This document shows positions 20,680 through 31,073 of a DNA stretch of 43,893 nt, in pieces. Where the stretch lies: positions 45,692 to 89,584 of the forward strand of contig JH153418.1 in NCBI GenBank assembly GCA_000226015.1, given 5' to 3'. The position numbers and the translations under genes were made by a program. A model generated the notes under the pieces. The model made no database searches. It had not been told where the DNA came from and worked only from the letters and a program-made list of their open reading frames with translations. Every line of letters begins with the position of its first letter. Position 1 is the stretch's first letter. This DNA is from Mnemiopsis leidyi (taxonomy: Eukaryota > Ctenophora > Tentaculata > Lobata > Bolinopsidae).

Positions 20680-23018
20680 AGCCCAATACCGTCACTTCAT
20701 ATCAGCAACCCATCGTACCAGGCTGATCCAGTGGATCATATGTTAAGCACCATGACGCATGACCAACTTCTATTGCTCTATTGGCACTGTCAACATGACA
20801 CCTCCAAATTTTCCGTTTTATTAACTTTGTGAGGTGTCCTCTGACAGCGCTGGCATTCTTTCCCTCCAATAAGGTTCAATATTGTTTTTCTTCTCGTGAT
20901 TTTTCATATCACGTGATCGACTGTGACCAATGGGTGGCGCTGCTGCCCGACGGGTTATCCAATGACGACAGGGCAAATTATACGCAGTCTACGGTCGGTA
21001 TTTACACGTGGAGTCGAACAAGAAGGGACTATATGATTATTACTCATTACATTTGACAGATATTTTTCATTGCATGAGGAGGAGGAGGTGGAAGTGGGCA
21101 CTGCTGAGAAATCGTGCGGCCATGTGTGGGCTTTCAATTTTCATTATTTGCACTTTTAAGATTAAGTTGATAAAAGCAAAATACACAGTACCTGTATAAG
21201 ACATGGCAATGATAGTAACTTTAGGTGGTACGATGTCACATCGAAATGGCTAGGATACATTGATAGTTATCGCAATCGATACACATATCAAGACACACTT
21301 AAACAAATACTGTTAAAAGAGATATAATTATTCCAAAACGAAAACAATAACAATTTTCAGCTCTGGTTGACAAGGAAAACCTGCTGCCTTTAGACATGAC
21401 ACTGGGGGTGCCTACCTGCATGGAGGACGCTTACTTGACACTTTTTACCATCACTAAACACGCTTTTCAACGTGAGTAATCTTCAACAAACACGCTTTTA
21501 AACCTGAGTAATCTTCACTAAACAAGTTTTTAAACGTGCGTTATTATCTGAGCTCTCTTTTGACACTCTTCACTTAACATTCTTTGCAGTTAACGCAGTT
21601 ATCGCCCGAGGTAGTCACTGGTGTAATCGCAATTAAATATGTTTCAACGCTGTTGATTTTGTATGTATTATGCCATGTAACCTAAAGCTTTAAACATGCG
21701 ATTGTGAAAATAATTTTACCTCAAAAGTTGAGCTTAAGGCAAAAATTGACGCCTAAACGGATAAATTCGACAACATTTTCAGTAATCGGGGGAGACCTGT
21801 ACTCGATGTACATAAAACAGGAGTATTCCAACACTCTACATCTATACAACCCATCCGAGGGTCAACACTCGTAAGTAAACAGACACTCGTAAGTAAACAC
21901 ACACTCGTAAGTAAACATACACTCGTAAGTAAACATACACTTGTTATTAAACATACACTTATAAGTAAACATACACTCGTAAGTAAACATTCTTGTAAGT
22001 AAACATACACTCGTAAGTAAACATACTCGTAAGTAAACATACACTCGTAAGTAAACATACTTTCGTAAGTAAACATATACTCGTAAGTAAACATACACTC
22101 GTTAGTAAACAATGTTTTATGTTTACTAAACATACACTTGTAAGTAAACATACACTCGTAAGTAAACCTACACTCGTACGTAAACACACACTCGTAAGTA
22201 AACATACTCGTAAGTAAACATACACTCGTTAGTAAACATAAACCCGTGAGTAAACATACTCGTAAGTAAACATACACTCGTTAGTAAACATACACTCGTA
22301 AGTAAACATACACTCGTAAGTAAACATACACTCGTTACTCGTTAGTAAACATACTCGTAAGTGAACCTACACTCGTTAGTAAACATACTCGTAAGTATAC
22401 ATACTCGTAAGTAAACATACTCGTAAGTAAACATACTCGTTAGTAAACATACTCGTAAGTAAACATACTCGTAAGTAAACATACACTCGTAAGTAAACAT
22501 ACACTCGTAAGTAAACATACACTCGTAAGTAAACATACTCGTAAGTAAACATACACTTGTAAGTAAACATACACTCGTAAGTAAACATACATTCGTAAGT
22601 AAACATATACTTGTAAGTAAACATACTTTCTCCGTTTGTTGTGATGCAAGTTTTTAACATTTTTCTGCAGCTGAGGGGAAGAAATAACAAATAGTGAAAC
22701 TGGAGTTTGTTGGTGTGTTAGTTTGTTCTTGTGCGAGTTTGCGGTTGGGTCTTATTAACACACGCACTTGTAAAAAGGAACATGGCTGTATGACACGGCT
22801 GTATGAAACTGGAGTGTGACCCTTACTTCTTGACAAAAAATAAACCTCTCCATATTTTCTCTTCAGATGTTACAGCTGTCTTACACACCACTACGACGCA
22901 AGCCAGCAGAGTGAGGAGGTAACTGTTGCTAGTCACGTGGTACTTACCAGGAAGTGTATTAACGTTCCTGATGTCCTCCAGGAGGACGCTAAGTTTCCTG
23001 CTGGCATCGGAAAACGAG
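20680..23018 (+). CDS. Unrecognised gene, five consecutive exon segments (3' end not resolved)
   Basis: Open segments: about 20680-20829 (DPVDHMLSTMTHDQLLLLYW), about 20829-20997 (RCPLTALAFFPSNKVQYCF, then VIDCDQWVALLPDGL), 21361-21471 (VDKENLLPLDMTLGVPTCME), 21783-21870 (IGGDLYSMYIKQEYSNTLHL) and 22867-23018 (HVVLTRKCINVPDVLQEDAK). From 20997 onward the phases match exactly (1, 1, 2, 1) and every acceptor has AG and every donor GT. The protein looks like one ordered domain; I do not recognise the family. Between the first two segments there is no room for an intron, and the frame shifts by one base at about 20829. A final exon may begin at 23494 (after TTTGCAG, phase 1) and stop at about 23644. 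The exon ending at 21870 feeds directly into the minisatellite described separately. These exons may be the 3' part of the gene that starts at 16001. Confidence 0.6.
21440..21545 (+). repeat. Degenerate tandem copies of an exon end and its 5' splice site
   Basis: The exon end and donor AACACGCTTTTCAAC|GTGAGT is followed in the intron by AACACGCTTTTAAACCTGAG and then AACAAGTTTTTAAACGTGCG, each linked by AATCTTCA-type spacers. Copy 2 has lost the GT; copy 3 has a weak GTGCGT. Confidence 0.65.
21863..22626. repeat. Minisatellite of 16-18 base units built on a 5' splice site
   Basis: Roughly 40 units of TACACTCGTAAGTAAACA (18 bases) or TACTCGTAAGTAAACA (16 bases), read on the + strand. By eye about 32 units carry a perfect GTAAGT; others carry GTTAGT, GTGAGT or GTACGT. 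The first unit is the actual 3' end of the coding exon (…CAACACTC|GTAAGTAAAC). Both strands give long open frames with Tyr/Leu/Thr-rich repeats (for instance CLLTSV and MFTYE on the minus strand). These result from the period and are not genes. Confidence 0.93.
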
Positions 23019-23379
23019 GTCAGTTTGTCCGTGTGTGAGTTTGTTCGTGCGTGAGCACTAAATTTGTGCGTGTGTGAGTTTGTGCGTGTGTGAGTTTGCT
23101 GTTATGTTTTATTAACACAAGCGCTTGTATAATGAACGAAAAGACATGGCTGTATATGAATTCTTAAAATACACACGGAATAATCAGCACTTATGTACCA
23201 TTACATCACTATTCCTCTCTAAATACTGTTCTCAAGAATCATTATCGATCAAATCAGGTAATAGATGTATCTACATGAGGTAACATCAAATTATCATAAA
23301 TATTAAATTGGAATCATATCATGATAAAGGGGTTACGTATAAATTTGAGATGGTTTGTAACTCATTTTTGGTATCATGT

Positions 23380-23450
23380 GACAGCGATTGACCAATGAAA
23401 AGTGAGATACGACCAATCAAGATGTAGCAATGCTGTCACGTGATGTAAAG
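23380..23450. repeat. Dispersed repeat with GACCAATGA...GACCAATCAA (second copy 25505-25565)
   Basis: The segment TGACCAATGAAAAGTGAGAT + ACGACCAATCAA...CTGTCACGTGA is repeated at 25505-25565 as TGACCAATGAGAAACCAGAT + ACGACCAATCAA...CTGTCACGCAA. A weaker match lies at 4705-4745. CCAAT boxes inside it are probably chance within a repeat. Confidence 0.55.
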
Positions 23451-23838
23451 TACTGCACATTGAAATAAAACGTAGAAGCAGTCAAGTTTGCAGCTATAAC
23501 TGCACAATATGTAAGTATACATTATACAACATACTTACTTAATCAGTCTGCCTATCTCACTATCAACTATTCTCCAGTGTTCCAGCTTCAATGTAGCTCT
23601 AAAATACAGTATTACTCATCGTCAGATAACACAGATCTACATTAGATACAATCTACATATATAGCATATAGATACCTATAATGAACGCTCTTTCCTGATC
23701 CGCGGTAGGCCGTTTTTATGTACTCTAGGACAGATCACAGAACTGAAAAAAAAAGGAACAACACTGAAGCAGTGAAGCAGAAATGTTACAAGATTTAAAC
23801 TAAGGCCACGAATTATGTACATCAAACCTCCGTGACGC

Positions 23839-24846
23839 CTAATCTGCAGTTTTACTCGTGGTAAGGTTCACCAGTTCCTCGGTGTGACTGTGATCTGTGT
23901 CAATCTGTCCTCCACAGTCCGGCACAAAGAAAAGTCTCATCCTGTTCAGCAAACCCAACACAAATTGTCTCATCTCCAACTTTCTCACGAGGTATATGAG
24001 GGGATTTGTCGCAGAGTTCATTGGCAGAAACACTCGATACGTCAGGTACTCCAGGACACGTATTGTTTTGTTACCACGAGCCTGGGCGTGTGGTATCTTT
24101 AGGAAGTAGCAGAAAAGAACGATGAAACTGGTGTTGTAAAGACAGAAGTTTGCTGACACGAGGAGTACAGTTACAGCAGCGCGCTTCGTGACTTCTACTA
24201 GATCTTCGCTGCCGCGTGAGGAGATGACCTTCTTGATGGATATCGCGTTGGAAACCACCACCAAAAAGATGATGACAGACATGGACCCGATCGTTAGGTA
24301 ATGTCGGACGACCTCGAAAGTAGCCAGCCCACAGCCATGGTAATCCTGACAGGTCCACGTGAGGACAACGAAGGCTGCTTCCCTGCTGACAATGTAGAGC
24401 AAGAAACAGGAAGTGGAACGAACGAGACTCCTAGTGGTGACCCTGTTGAAGGGTAAAGACAAACACCAGCACCTCACCACACTCAGCAAGCAGGTGGAGA
24501 AAGCGGTGCTCTCTCCCGCAACCACATACACAGCCAGCAACACGTCCAGCGCGTAGCTGACACTCTCGATGGGTCCGCGCGCCGAGTTGTGGAGTTCTAG
24601 GAAAACGGTGAGTGCGGAGGAGGTACAGACACACAGATCAAAGACGTTGAGCAAGATGAGGAGTTTACTGCCGAGCTGTTCGGAGTCGTGTTTTATAAAG
24701 TAGAGCAGAGACAGGAAGTTGAAGAGAGTCCCGCACACAGCTACCAGCGCGCTGATCAGACTCTCGTGCCAGGAGTCCGGTATGCCTGTCATCATGGAGA
24801 ATGTTGCAGGGAACTCTGTGCTATTTATCATCGTTGTGGTCGCCAT
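23839..24846 (-). CDS. Rhodopsin-like (class A) G protein-coupled receptor, intronless coding sequence
   Basis: A single 335 codon frame with seven hydrophobic segments at about residues 30-51, 61-83, 97-128, 146-165, 183-205, 222-247 and 265-286. TM7 carries the class A signature NPLIY (281-285). The short tail after it begins LVRKLEMRQF, like a helix 8. TM2 has the conserved Asp in LNVFDLCV (Asp70). The usual DRY at the end of TM3 is replaced by VRC with Arg125 kept (LLSVVRCWC). TM6 lacks the CWxP motif. The N-terminus has an Asn glycosylation site (NST, residues 8-10). CTCTTCCAG|GTACATGG just before the ATG suggests an intron in the 5' untranslated region. The ligand cannot be told; unusual receptors of this type are common in lineage-specific invertebrate expansions. 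Other frames over the same bases are shadows. Confidence 0.88.
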   Translation of the reverse strand: MATTTMINSTEFPATFSMMTGIPDSWHESLISALVAVCGTLFNFLSLLYFIKHDSEQLGSKLLILLNVFDLCVCTSSALTVFLELHNSARGPIESVSYALDVLLAVYVVAGESTAFSTCLLSVVRCWCLSLPFNRVTTRSLVRSTSCFLLYIVSREAAFVVLTWTCQDYHGCGLATFEVVRHYLTIGSMSVIIFLVVVSNAISIKKVISSRGSEDLVEVTKRAAVTVLLVSANFCLYNTSFIVLFCYFLKIPHAQARGNKTIRVLEYLTYRVFLPMNSATNPLIYLVRKLEMRQFVLGLLNRMRLFFVPDCGGQIDTDHSHTEELVNLTTSKTAD

Positions 24847-24914
24847 GTACCTGGAAGAGATCGTGATTTTAGAATCGGGTGTGTGATTATTGTTGTGGCC
24901 GTAGTTTTTTAATT

Positions 24915-26535
24915 AATCACAACTCCATGTCCCCCCTGGCATGAACGGGTCGTATGTAAGAGCCCTGCAGCAGGGCCGTACCCCAAATTTCACCATGGTA
25001 AAGAGAACAAAGGGACTACTATTATCTCAATGAGGTTTATTACGGGCTGCATCCTTTACTTGGAGATTTTAGCGACCTGTTATGGTTACCAAGGCGCTAA
25101 TAGCCATAAAAATGGGAGTGGTTGTTGATCAAACAGGGGCCAATACGAGTCTATAGTCTAGACTCTAGGTGAGAGAGGATGCAGTTTATCTGAAGTGAAT
25201 CTTGCACTATTGTGTCTAAAACCTAATAAGGATAGCATTAGACTCAGTTTTTGAGGATAGCTCTAATTGTCAATCAATATGCTGATATGATAATATACAA
25301 GGTAATACATAAAGATCATCAATGCTCAAACATTTTTGTACTACTATCTGGCTTTGAAATTAGACGTGTGTAACTGTGAAATTCTTGACAGTTGGATGAT
25401 AAAATATATGTAGTGGTACGGCCACGGTGACAGGTGTCAATTTCTAGAACAGAATGTACGTTAGAATTCTTGGGGAGGAGTTGGAAATTTTGTCATGATG
25501 TGATAACGATTGACCAATGAGAAACCAGATACGACCAATCAATTTCGGGAAACCCTGTCACGCAATAGACAAGTTTTCCGACTAATCTTCAAGAATTCTG
25601 ACATCCATACAGACAGTAAAAAAAGACCGATCAGATTCAACTAACGCTGTAAAGTGACAACTCAAACTTGCAAATCCTTCCAACTTACTAATGTAAAGTA
25701 AACTCAATTCTAGCGGGCTACTGTACCAGATTGTGATCACAGATGCCAACTATGTACACCGTTCTGATGGAGAATATTTTCAGGGCCCAAGACACAGGCA
25801 GTGTTGGCAGTACCGATTCTACTGGATAATGAACTTTGTGCAGGTCAGTAGATTTCAGTCACATGCTTCTTTCAGTGCTACATGTCATGCTGAGTTTATT
25901 GTGCTACTACTTTATTGTGCTACTCATTTTTATGTGCTAGGTCTATTACAGAAATTGGCAGGAACCCGTCTTTGTCCCTCAAATCTCCTCGTTCCCCCTC
26001 CCCTTTAATCCAGCCTTCTCTACTCTCCCTTCCCATTATTCTCCCCACCCTTCTTCCACTCAGATTGTCCAGCAATCCTCCCTTAGCATCCACCCGCATC
26101 CATCCACCCTTCTTGCTTCTTCCGCTTAAGCACAATCACTGTCCGAGCTTCTTCCGCTTAGCACAATCACTGTCCGAGCTTAGACTATAGTTGTGGTTCT
26201 AAACAGCTCATACTTGCAGTATTCATACACAATTATTCAGCAAAATTGGGGCAAAATTGCCAAAAGTGTGCAAATTAATCAATAAAAACACTTGACACAA
26301 GTTTTCAAACCTGAGAAAAGTTAAATCGTAATCAAGTGGAGCGAGTTACATTAAAACGTGTTTCTTGGAGACAAACGTATCTTCATAAGACTCTTTTTCT
26401 ATACACGAACAAAATTCTGTTCTTGGGAGTGTTATTTCAACAAATTTCGGTAAAATAAAGTTAACAAGAAAACCCGTATCGTCTTAAGTGCTTTAGTTGT
26501 ATCATTCTGTCTCCTTAAACATCAGATTTACATAA
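24915..26535. other. Intergenic, no gene seen
   Basis: AT-rich with a C/T-rich tract (about 25970-26130) and a short direct repeat of GCTTCTTCCGCTTA(A)GCACAATCACTGTCCGAGC (26116-26180). Open frames here are low-complexity. Confidence 0.4.
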
Positions 26536-26734
26536 GTGGTTGAAACAAAAGTCCCACACTGGGCCGCACGTAATTAAGCAATGTGGTGTAAAATATGGTC
26601 TCTTTCTGAGCACCAACAGTCTACTATCAATCCTCGCCTTCTGTTCAGATGACGCAAAGATTACAACCTCATGTATCATGACTCACAATGATATTCAAAA
26701 TATGCGTGCGGAAAGATGCTATGTGCACAGAAAG

Positions 26735-27060
26735 ACGCTGTGTGCACGGATTCCGACGGCTACATCTACTCCCGGAAGAAGAGCAAGGACACAGCCCTAA
26801 CCTCAACCTGCACTGGATATGTGCCAAGTACAACCCTCCTACGAAGTGCAAGTGTCACATCTACTTAACGCTAGCAGACAACTCCCTCACTCTAGGTACA
26901 CAGCCCCACAACCAATCTGCTGATGGGAGCCTTCCAGCACGACAGGAAGTCCTAGTCTCCCTAAAACGGAAAGCAGCTGATGAGCCTTTTTCTGCAACAC
27001 AGAACCTCATCTCGGAGACCTTGGCAGCAGGCAGACACGGCAGCAGAAGTAAATCAGACT
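26735..27060 (+). pseudogene. Broken FLYWCH-type zinc-finger fragment, probably transposon-derived
   Basis: One + frame reads TDSDGYIYSRKKSKDTALT. The next frame continues LHWICAKYNPPTKCKCHIYL, then HNQSADG and QEVLVSLKRKAADEPFSATQ. This matches the FLYWCH finger order: GY.Y...., WxCxK......KCxxR/H, then HNH..D. The second metal-binding His is Gln here (HNQ), and a frameshift lies at about 26800. FLYWCH fingers are common in MULE-type transposons and in small families derived from them, and the following Lys-rich stretch is typical of those. No transposase core is seen. Confidence 0.6.
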
Positions 27061-27346
27061 CTCCCAAACCTGGGTTCTCTTGCTCGAGTTGTTCAGAGAA
27101 GCAGAGCCTCCTCTTCTGTATCTGTTCCACATGCCAAAGCAGCAGTCTCGGAGGACTTCATCCTACCTTCCTCCTGCACTTCGACACCCAGAGATGAGCC
27201 CTTTGTCCTCTACAACTGCAAGACTGATAGAGGAGTTCGTGTCATCGCCTTCTCAACGACCTTCTCCATTTGTGTCATTGAGTGGGTCCATTGGCGCCAA
27301 TTGCCCCACTCACCAAACTATATGACCCTTTTGCCCAAACTGGAAA

Positions 27347-27435
27347 AGGGCTAGGTAGCACAGTTGGTTAGAATGTCAGTTTCGTAATCGAGAGCGTCTT
27401 TGAAGCTCAGCTCAGGATTCTATCGAATCTATCCA
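27347..27435 (+). repeat. tRNA-derived SINE-like head
   Basis: GCTAGGTAGCACAGTTGGTT + AGAATG (about 27350-27375) matches the RNA polymerase III A box of tRNA genes (TAGCNNAGTNGGTTA). The expected B box is degenerate (GGATTCTATC at about 27413). The sequence does not fold as a full tRNA that I can follow, so a decayed SINE is more likely than a tRNA gene. Confidence 0.4.
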
Positions 27436-27439
27436 GCCT

Positions 27440-28165
27440 CACAGTCAACCCAGCCAAATGCTCAAGAAATCGTGTGTGAGGGTTAAATGGGGAGCTCTAA
27501 TAACTGATGCAGCAAAAGGCAACTTCACTTAATGACTACTGTGACACGCCTAGCATGATTTATCTCTGCTTACTTGCACTTGTGTGAGTCTGCAGAAGCA
27601 TTAGGTTCAGGTGTTGCCTGCTACAGGCTATCCCGAAAATAGAAGCTTGGTACTTAAACTGGAAAAAATAGAGGGGAAATAACATGTAAAATACGATTCA
27701 AGACCTCAGAAGAAAATAAATATTATATCTAAATTTCTTTAATCAATTTATTCAAATAATATAAACAATTAAATGTGACCAGATCAACCTCATCAGAAAT
27801 ATCCCAAAAGTCCCCACTACCACAAATTCCTGAAGCTTTAATCCTGCTCCTAAACATATCAAGATTAGATTTTAAAACATCTAGATTTCAGTTAAACAAA
27901 TTACGCAGTTAAACAAATTATTCAATTTCATGCCAATTTATGCATCCAAGGAAAATAGTTCATAAAAAACAAGATTCCAATCCTCCGAAATATCTATTTG
28001 CATGGTTAACACTCTTAGATTAGGGTCGATATAGTCTGACGGGGCAACGGGACGGGCGTGCTGTTCGCTTTTGCCCACACCACAACGTCAATCTAGTAAA
28101 AATTTTAAGACAAGCTGTAGTACTTATATTGGGCAATGTAATCTTCACCTCTATGGGTAGCTTAT
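27440..28165. other. Non-coding, AT-rich, no gene seen
   Basis: No supportable exon on either strand. Part of it may be the tail of the SINE-like element. Confidence 0.35.
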
Positions 28166-28169
28166 TCTA

Positions 28170-28560
28170 AAAGGACTTTACTGTATAATTTAAAAAATTC
28201 TTACGATTAATCTTGAGAACTTTACTTTTCCCTGGCTTACATACCAAATTTACTCCTGATCTACTCAAATTTAAGACTCAGACAAATACATGGTATAAAC
28301 CCTGGCTAGCTTTATAAACCTCAATTAGGTCTCCACTCATCACTTAGCGAGAGTAGTCAGCTGTAGAATCTGCAGTTGCTCAGAGTTAGAAAGAAAGCCT
28401 ACCCCTTTCATCATCCAAGTATAGCCTCTCTGAACACTCTCAATCCTCATAATCAAATACCTATTTTTAAACTCTGCTGCAGGATTTCAAAGCTGAACAC
28501 AATATTCGAGATATGGCCTGATTAAGGCCCTCTACACCCTAAGCATTAACAACTTCTCTC
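28170..28560 (-). mobile_element. LINE fragment, reverse transcriptase C-terminus
   Basis: The minus strand reads RALIRPYLEYCVQL, a TGA in place of the usual Trp, NPAAEF, MRIESVQRGYTWM, then LQILQLTTL and a shifted LIEVYKASQG. These follow the standard LINE order: LIRPxLEYCVQ-W-P, IExVQRRATK, RLxxLxLxxLExRR, GDLIExYK. Several stops and frameshifts are present. It belongs to the CR1/Jockey type of sequence rather than that at 12.5-13.2 kb. Confidence 0.78.
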
Positions 28561-28719
28561 TGCTAATAAGGTTTCTAGAAATCCAACAGAGAAACACAAA
28601 ATTTTGAGAATAAACATAACATTTGGTTAGCTTTACTGATGCATGATTCAATCGGATCGTTTCTAATCATGTTGCTGAGGTAAGGATGCCTAGATCATTT
28701 TCATTTTTACCATTATGCT

Positions 28720-29110
28720 TGTCTGACTTTGTCCGACCCTCATTCTATGGGAATAAAATGACAAAAGGGTGCGCGCTGCCGTACGCGTACGACATTATGC
28801 CATCAATCATTGTTTGTACAGCAGCGCACACCCTCCCGTCATTTTATTCTCCGGGAGAAGAATAAAATTATTCGCTTCAAATGTTGTCGCGTCGAGGTGT
28901 TACCCGACTCGCGCGTTGTAGGTTGATAACCTACTGTCGCGGCCATCACGCGCTGACACGCATATCATTTCTGGCCTGGCGAATTTCGAAGAAATTCTAG
29001 ACGCGCATCGCCCGTTGACTCGCGCGCGGCTCGCAGCAATTGCTCATGCTCTCGTCAAACTTTATACAGCATGGCAGCGCACACCCTCCCGTTGCGTCAT
29101 TTTATTTAGT
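28720..29110. repeat. GC-rich modular dispersed repeat, block 2, with an inverted repeat
   Basis: It starts with TTGTCTGACTTTGTCCGACC + CTCATTC and a GAATAAAATGAC...GGGTGCGCGCTG module. The inverse (CAGCGCACACCCTCCCGTCA + TTTTATTC) follows at 28821-28851, giving a hairpin of about 110 bases. Next come TCGAGGTGTTACCCGACTCG, the small palindrome GTAGGTTGATAACCTAC, and the modules ATTTCTGGCCTGGCGAA and TTCTAGACGCGCATCGCCCG. The same order occurs at 43552-43742. Confidence 0.75.
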
Positions 29111-29114
29111 ATTT

Positions 29115-31070
29115 TTGAATGATGGTTAGACAACTAGTCAAACAACACAGGGCTATATTGGCTTTTAAAAAGCAATTTTGTATAGAGGAACGCGAATGGC
29201 GAACGTTCAAATAAAACGCGCGCAGCGCGAGCCACTTTTAATAAACTCACAACACACAACATCGAGCATTTTTCAGTTATACAAGTTTTTAAGTTATATA
29301 AGTTTTATTTTAATTAATTAATTCAATTATTTAATTAATTGATTATTATAATTAATGGAAAGCAAATCGTATTGCCCGCATTTCATATTTTGCCTTGAAA
29401 TCTTATTATTGTTCGCCGCCGCGCGCGGCAACAGCATTTCAGTTTGATAGTTGATTTAAAATCGAGCGTTATTCAGATTTATAAAAAAAACGTTTTAGAA
29501 TGACAAAGTTTATTCCCACATCTTGTGTCATGTAAGATTTTTATAGTGATGAGCGATGTTGAAGAATTTGGAATTTAAAATTTTAATTGTGAATTGGCCT
29601 TCGTGGCTTTTCCAAGATCTCCTCTGAACAGAGCAACAAAGACTGAGGTCCTCCTGCAATAAAACAGTGTACATCATCTTTAGAAATAGTTTGTACTTTG
29701 TATGCACAGTGTCATTTGACGAGATTATATCAGTCTACCGTACAGCTTTGAGCTGCGAGAGTCGGGTATCACCGTGACAACAGTGTTACTTGAAAAACGA
29801 TGATGATCGTGTATTCAATTTGATACAATCTTATTGTGGAGGGATAACAAGAGACTTCATTTTTGTTCTTCTGATTAATCTTTATTTTAACTTAATGAAG
29901 TATGGTAATGCGCATTGTGATATGATCCTCCCATTGAATATTATTGTGATATATATTGCAATTCTCTTTTATCGTTCAAATTCAGTGCAGCTCAGGATAC
30001 TTACTTGGCTCATGATCCTCGAACGTTTGTACTCTGACTACCTCTAGATCTGTCTTTCATTTTTTGATGTAGCTGGTAACGGACATCATCAATTGTGTCT
30101 AAGGAAGCCTCATATTATCAATACACACAGTATATGGCACACTTATCCTGAACTGTTTTGAAATTTTTTTAAAAGTTGATGTCATCATCAGTACTTCTTT
30201 TCATCATCAGTACTTCTTTTCTCAAACTATTTCAACACTACAAATTAAGTACATTTATTAAGGAGTAAGTCTTTCGAGGAGGACCTGAGGACGAGATTAT
30301 GACATTTAACATCTTTATGTCACATCTCGAAACCGGTTGTCTATTTCTGTGAAAGATTATTCAACTTGATCTGTCTTTCATTATCGAAGCTTTTCTTAGA
30401 TCTCAGGCTTAGTTAAGAGACAACTTGTTAGTGTGTGAGTGTTTCGATTGTTAGCTTAAATAATCAACAAAAAACTACTACGTTGACTGACCAAGTTTCT
30501 TGATTGTATGCAAGAGTGTAAAATACAGTTACAACAATAGGAAAAGCATGCCTATCCTTGGTAAAATGTCAGCCTGTCAAAAGCACTGTGGGGCTTCTCG
30601 TTATCTCCACCATCTGCCTCCTGCCCGAATTTGCATTCTATTCCACTATTTTTTCTGCAGCTTAGTTTGGTTTCCCAGCTCCAGCATCAGGATGTATGGC
30701 TGCATTTGATTTGACATTTTAAAATGAACTTAAGTGGTCATACTGGCTGTGCAGTCTATACTTGTCTTGCAAGCAGTATGGCAACATGTGCTGGGCATGC
30801 AATATTTATATGCACACTATCATTGTGGACAAAATCATGTGTCTTGATGTGAGATGTCCAAGTGCCGCACATCTTCAATTGTTTCACTGAAGGATGGAAA
30901 ATGAGATACACTATTGTGTGATTTTCAAATGCTGTAGATGAAAATACTTGTTTTTCTGGAAAGACTTGTTTTTCTTTTTAGTTCTTTATCAACATGATAT
31001 TTTTGATAAACCTTAATAAACCTTAATTTAAATCTATTTTTTCAAATTTCTTGTACCGCAATTTCTTGCA
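29115..31070. other. Intergenic; one small GC-rich repeat piece, no gene seen
   Basis: A short copy of the GC-rich module (TTTGACGAGATTATATCAGT ... GAGTCGGGTATCACCGTGAC) lies at 29715-29780. CATCATCAGTACTTCTTTT is duplicated at 30183-30219. Open frames in the region have no recognisable family. Confidence 0.4.
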
Positions 31071-31073
31071 GTG

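Noticed and set aside
21863-22626. CRISPR array
   Set aside because: Units are directly abutting with no unique spacers, and the DNA is from an animal.
21753-22690. Several overlapping minus strand open frames of 60-174 codons with CLLTSV, MFTYE or VYLRVY repeats
   Set aside because: They arise from the 18/16 base minisatellite, which lacks stops in several frames. The + strand exon evidence explains the locus.
29790-30047. 85 codon open frame with hydrophobic stretches
   Set aside because: AT-driven Ile/Leu/Phe/Tyr content, no splice context or family likeness.
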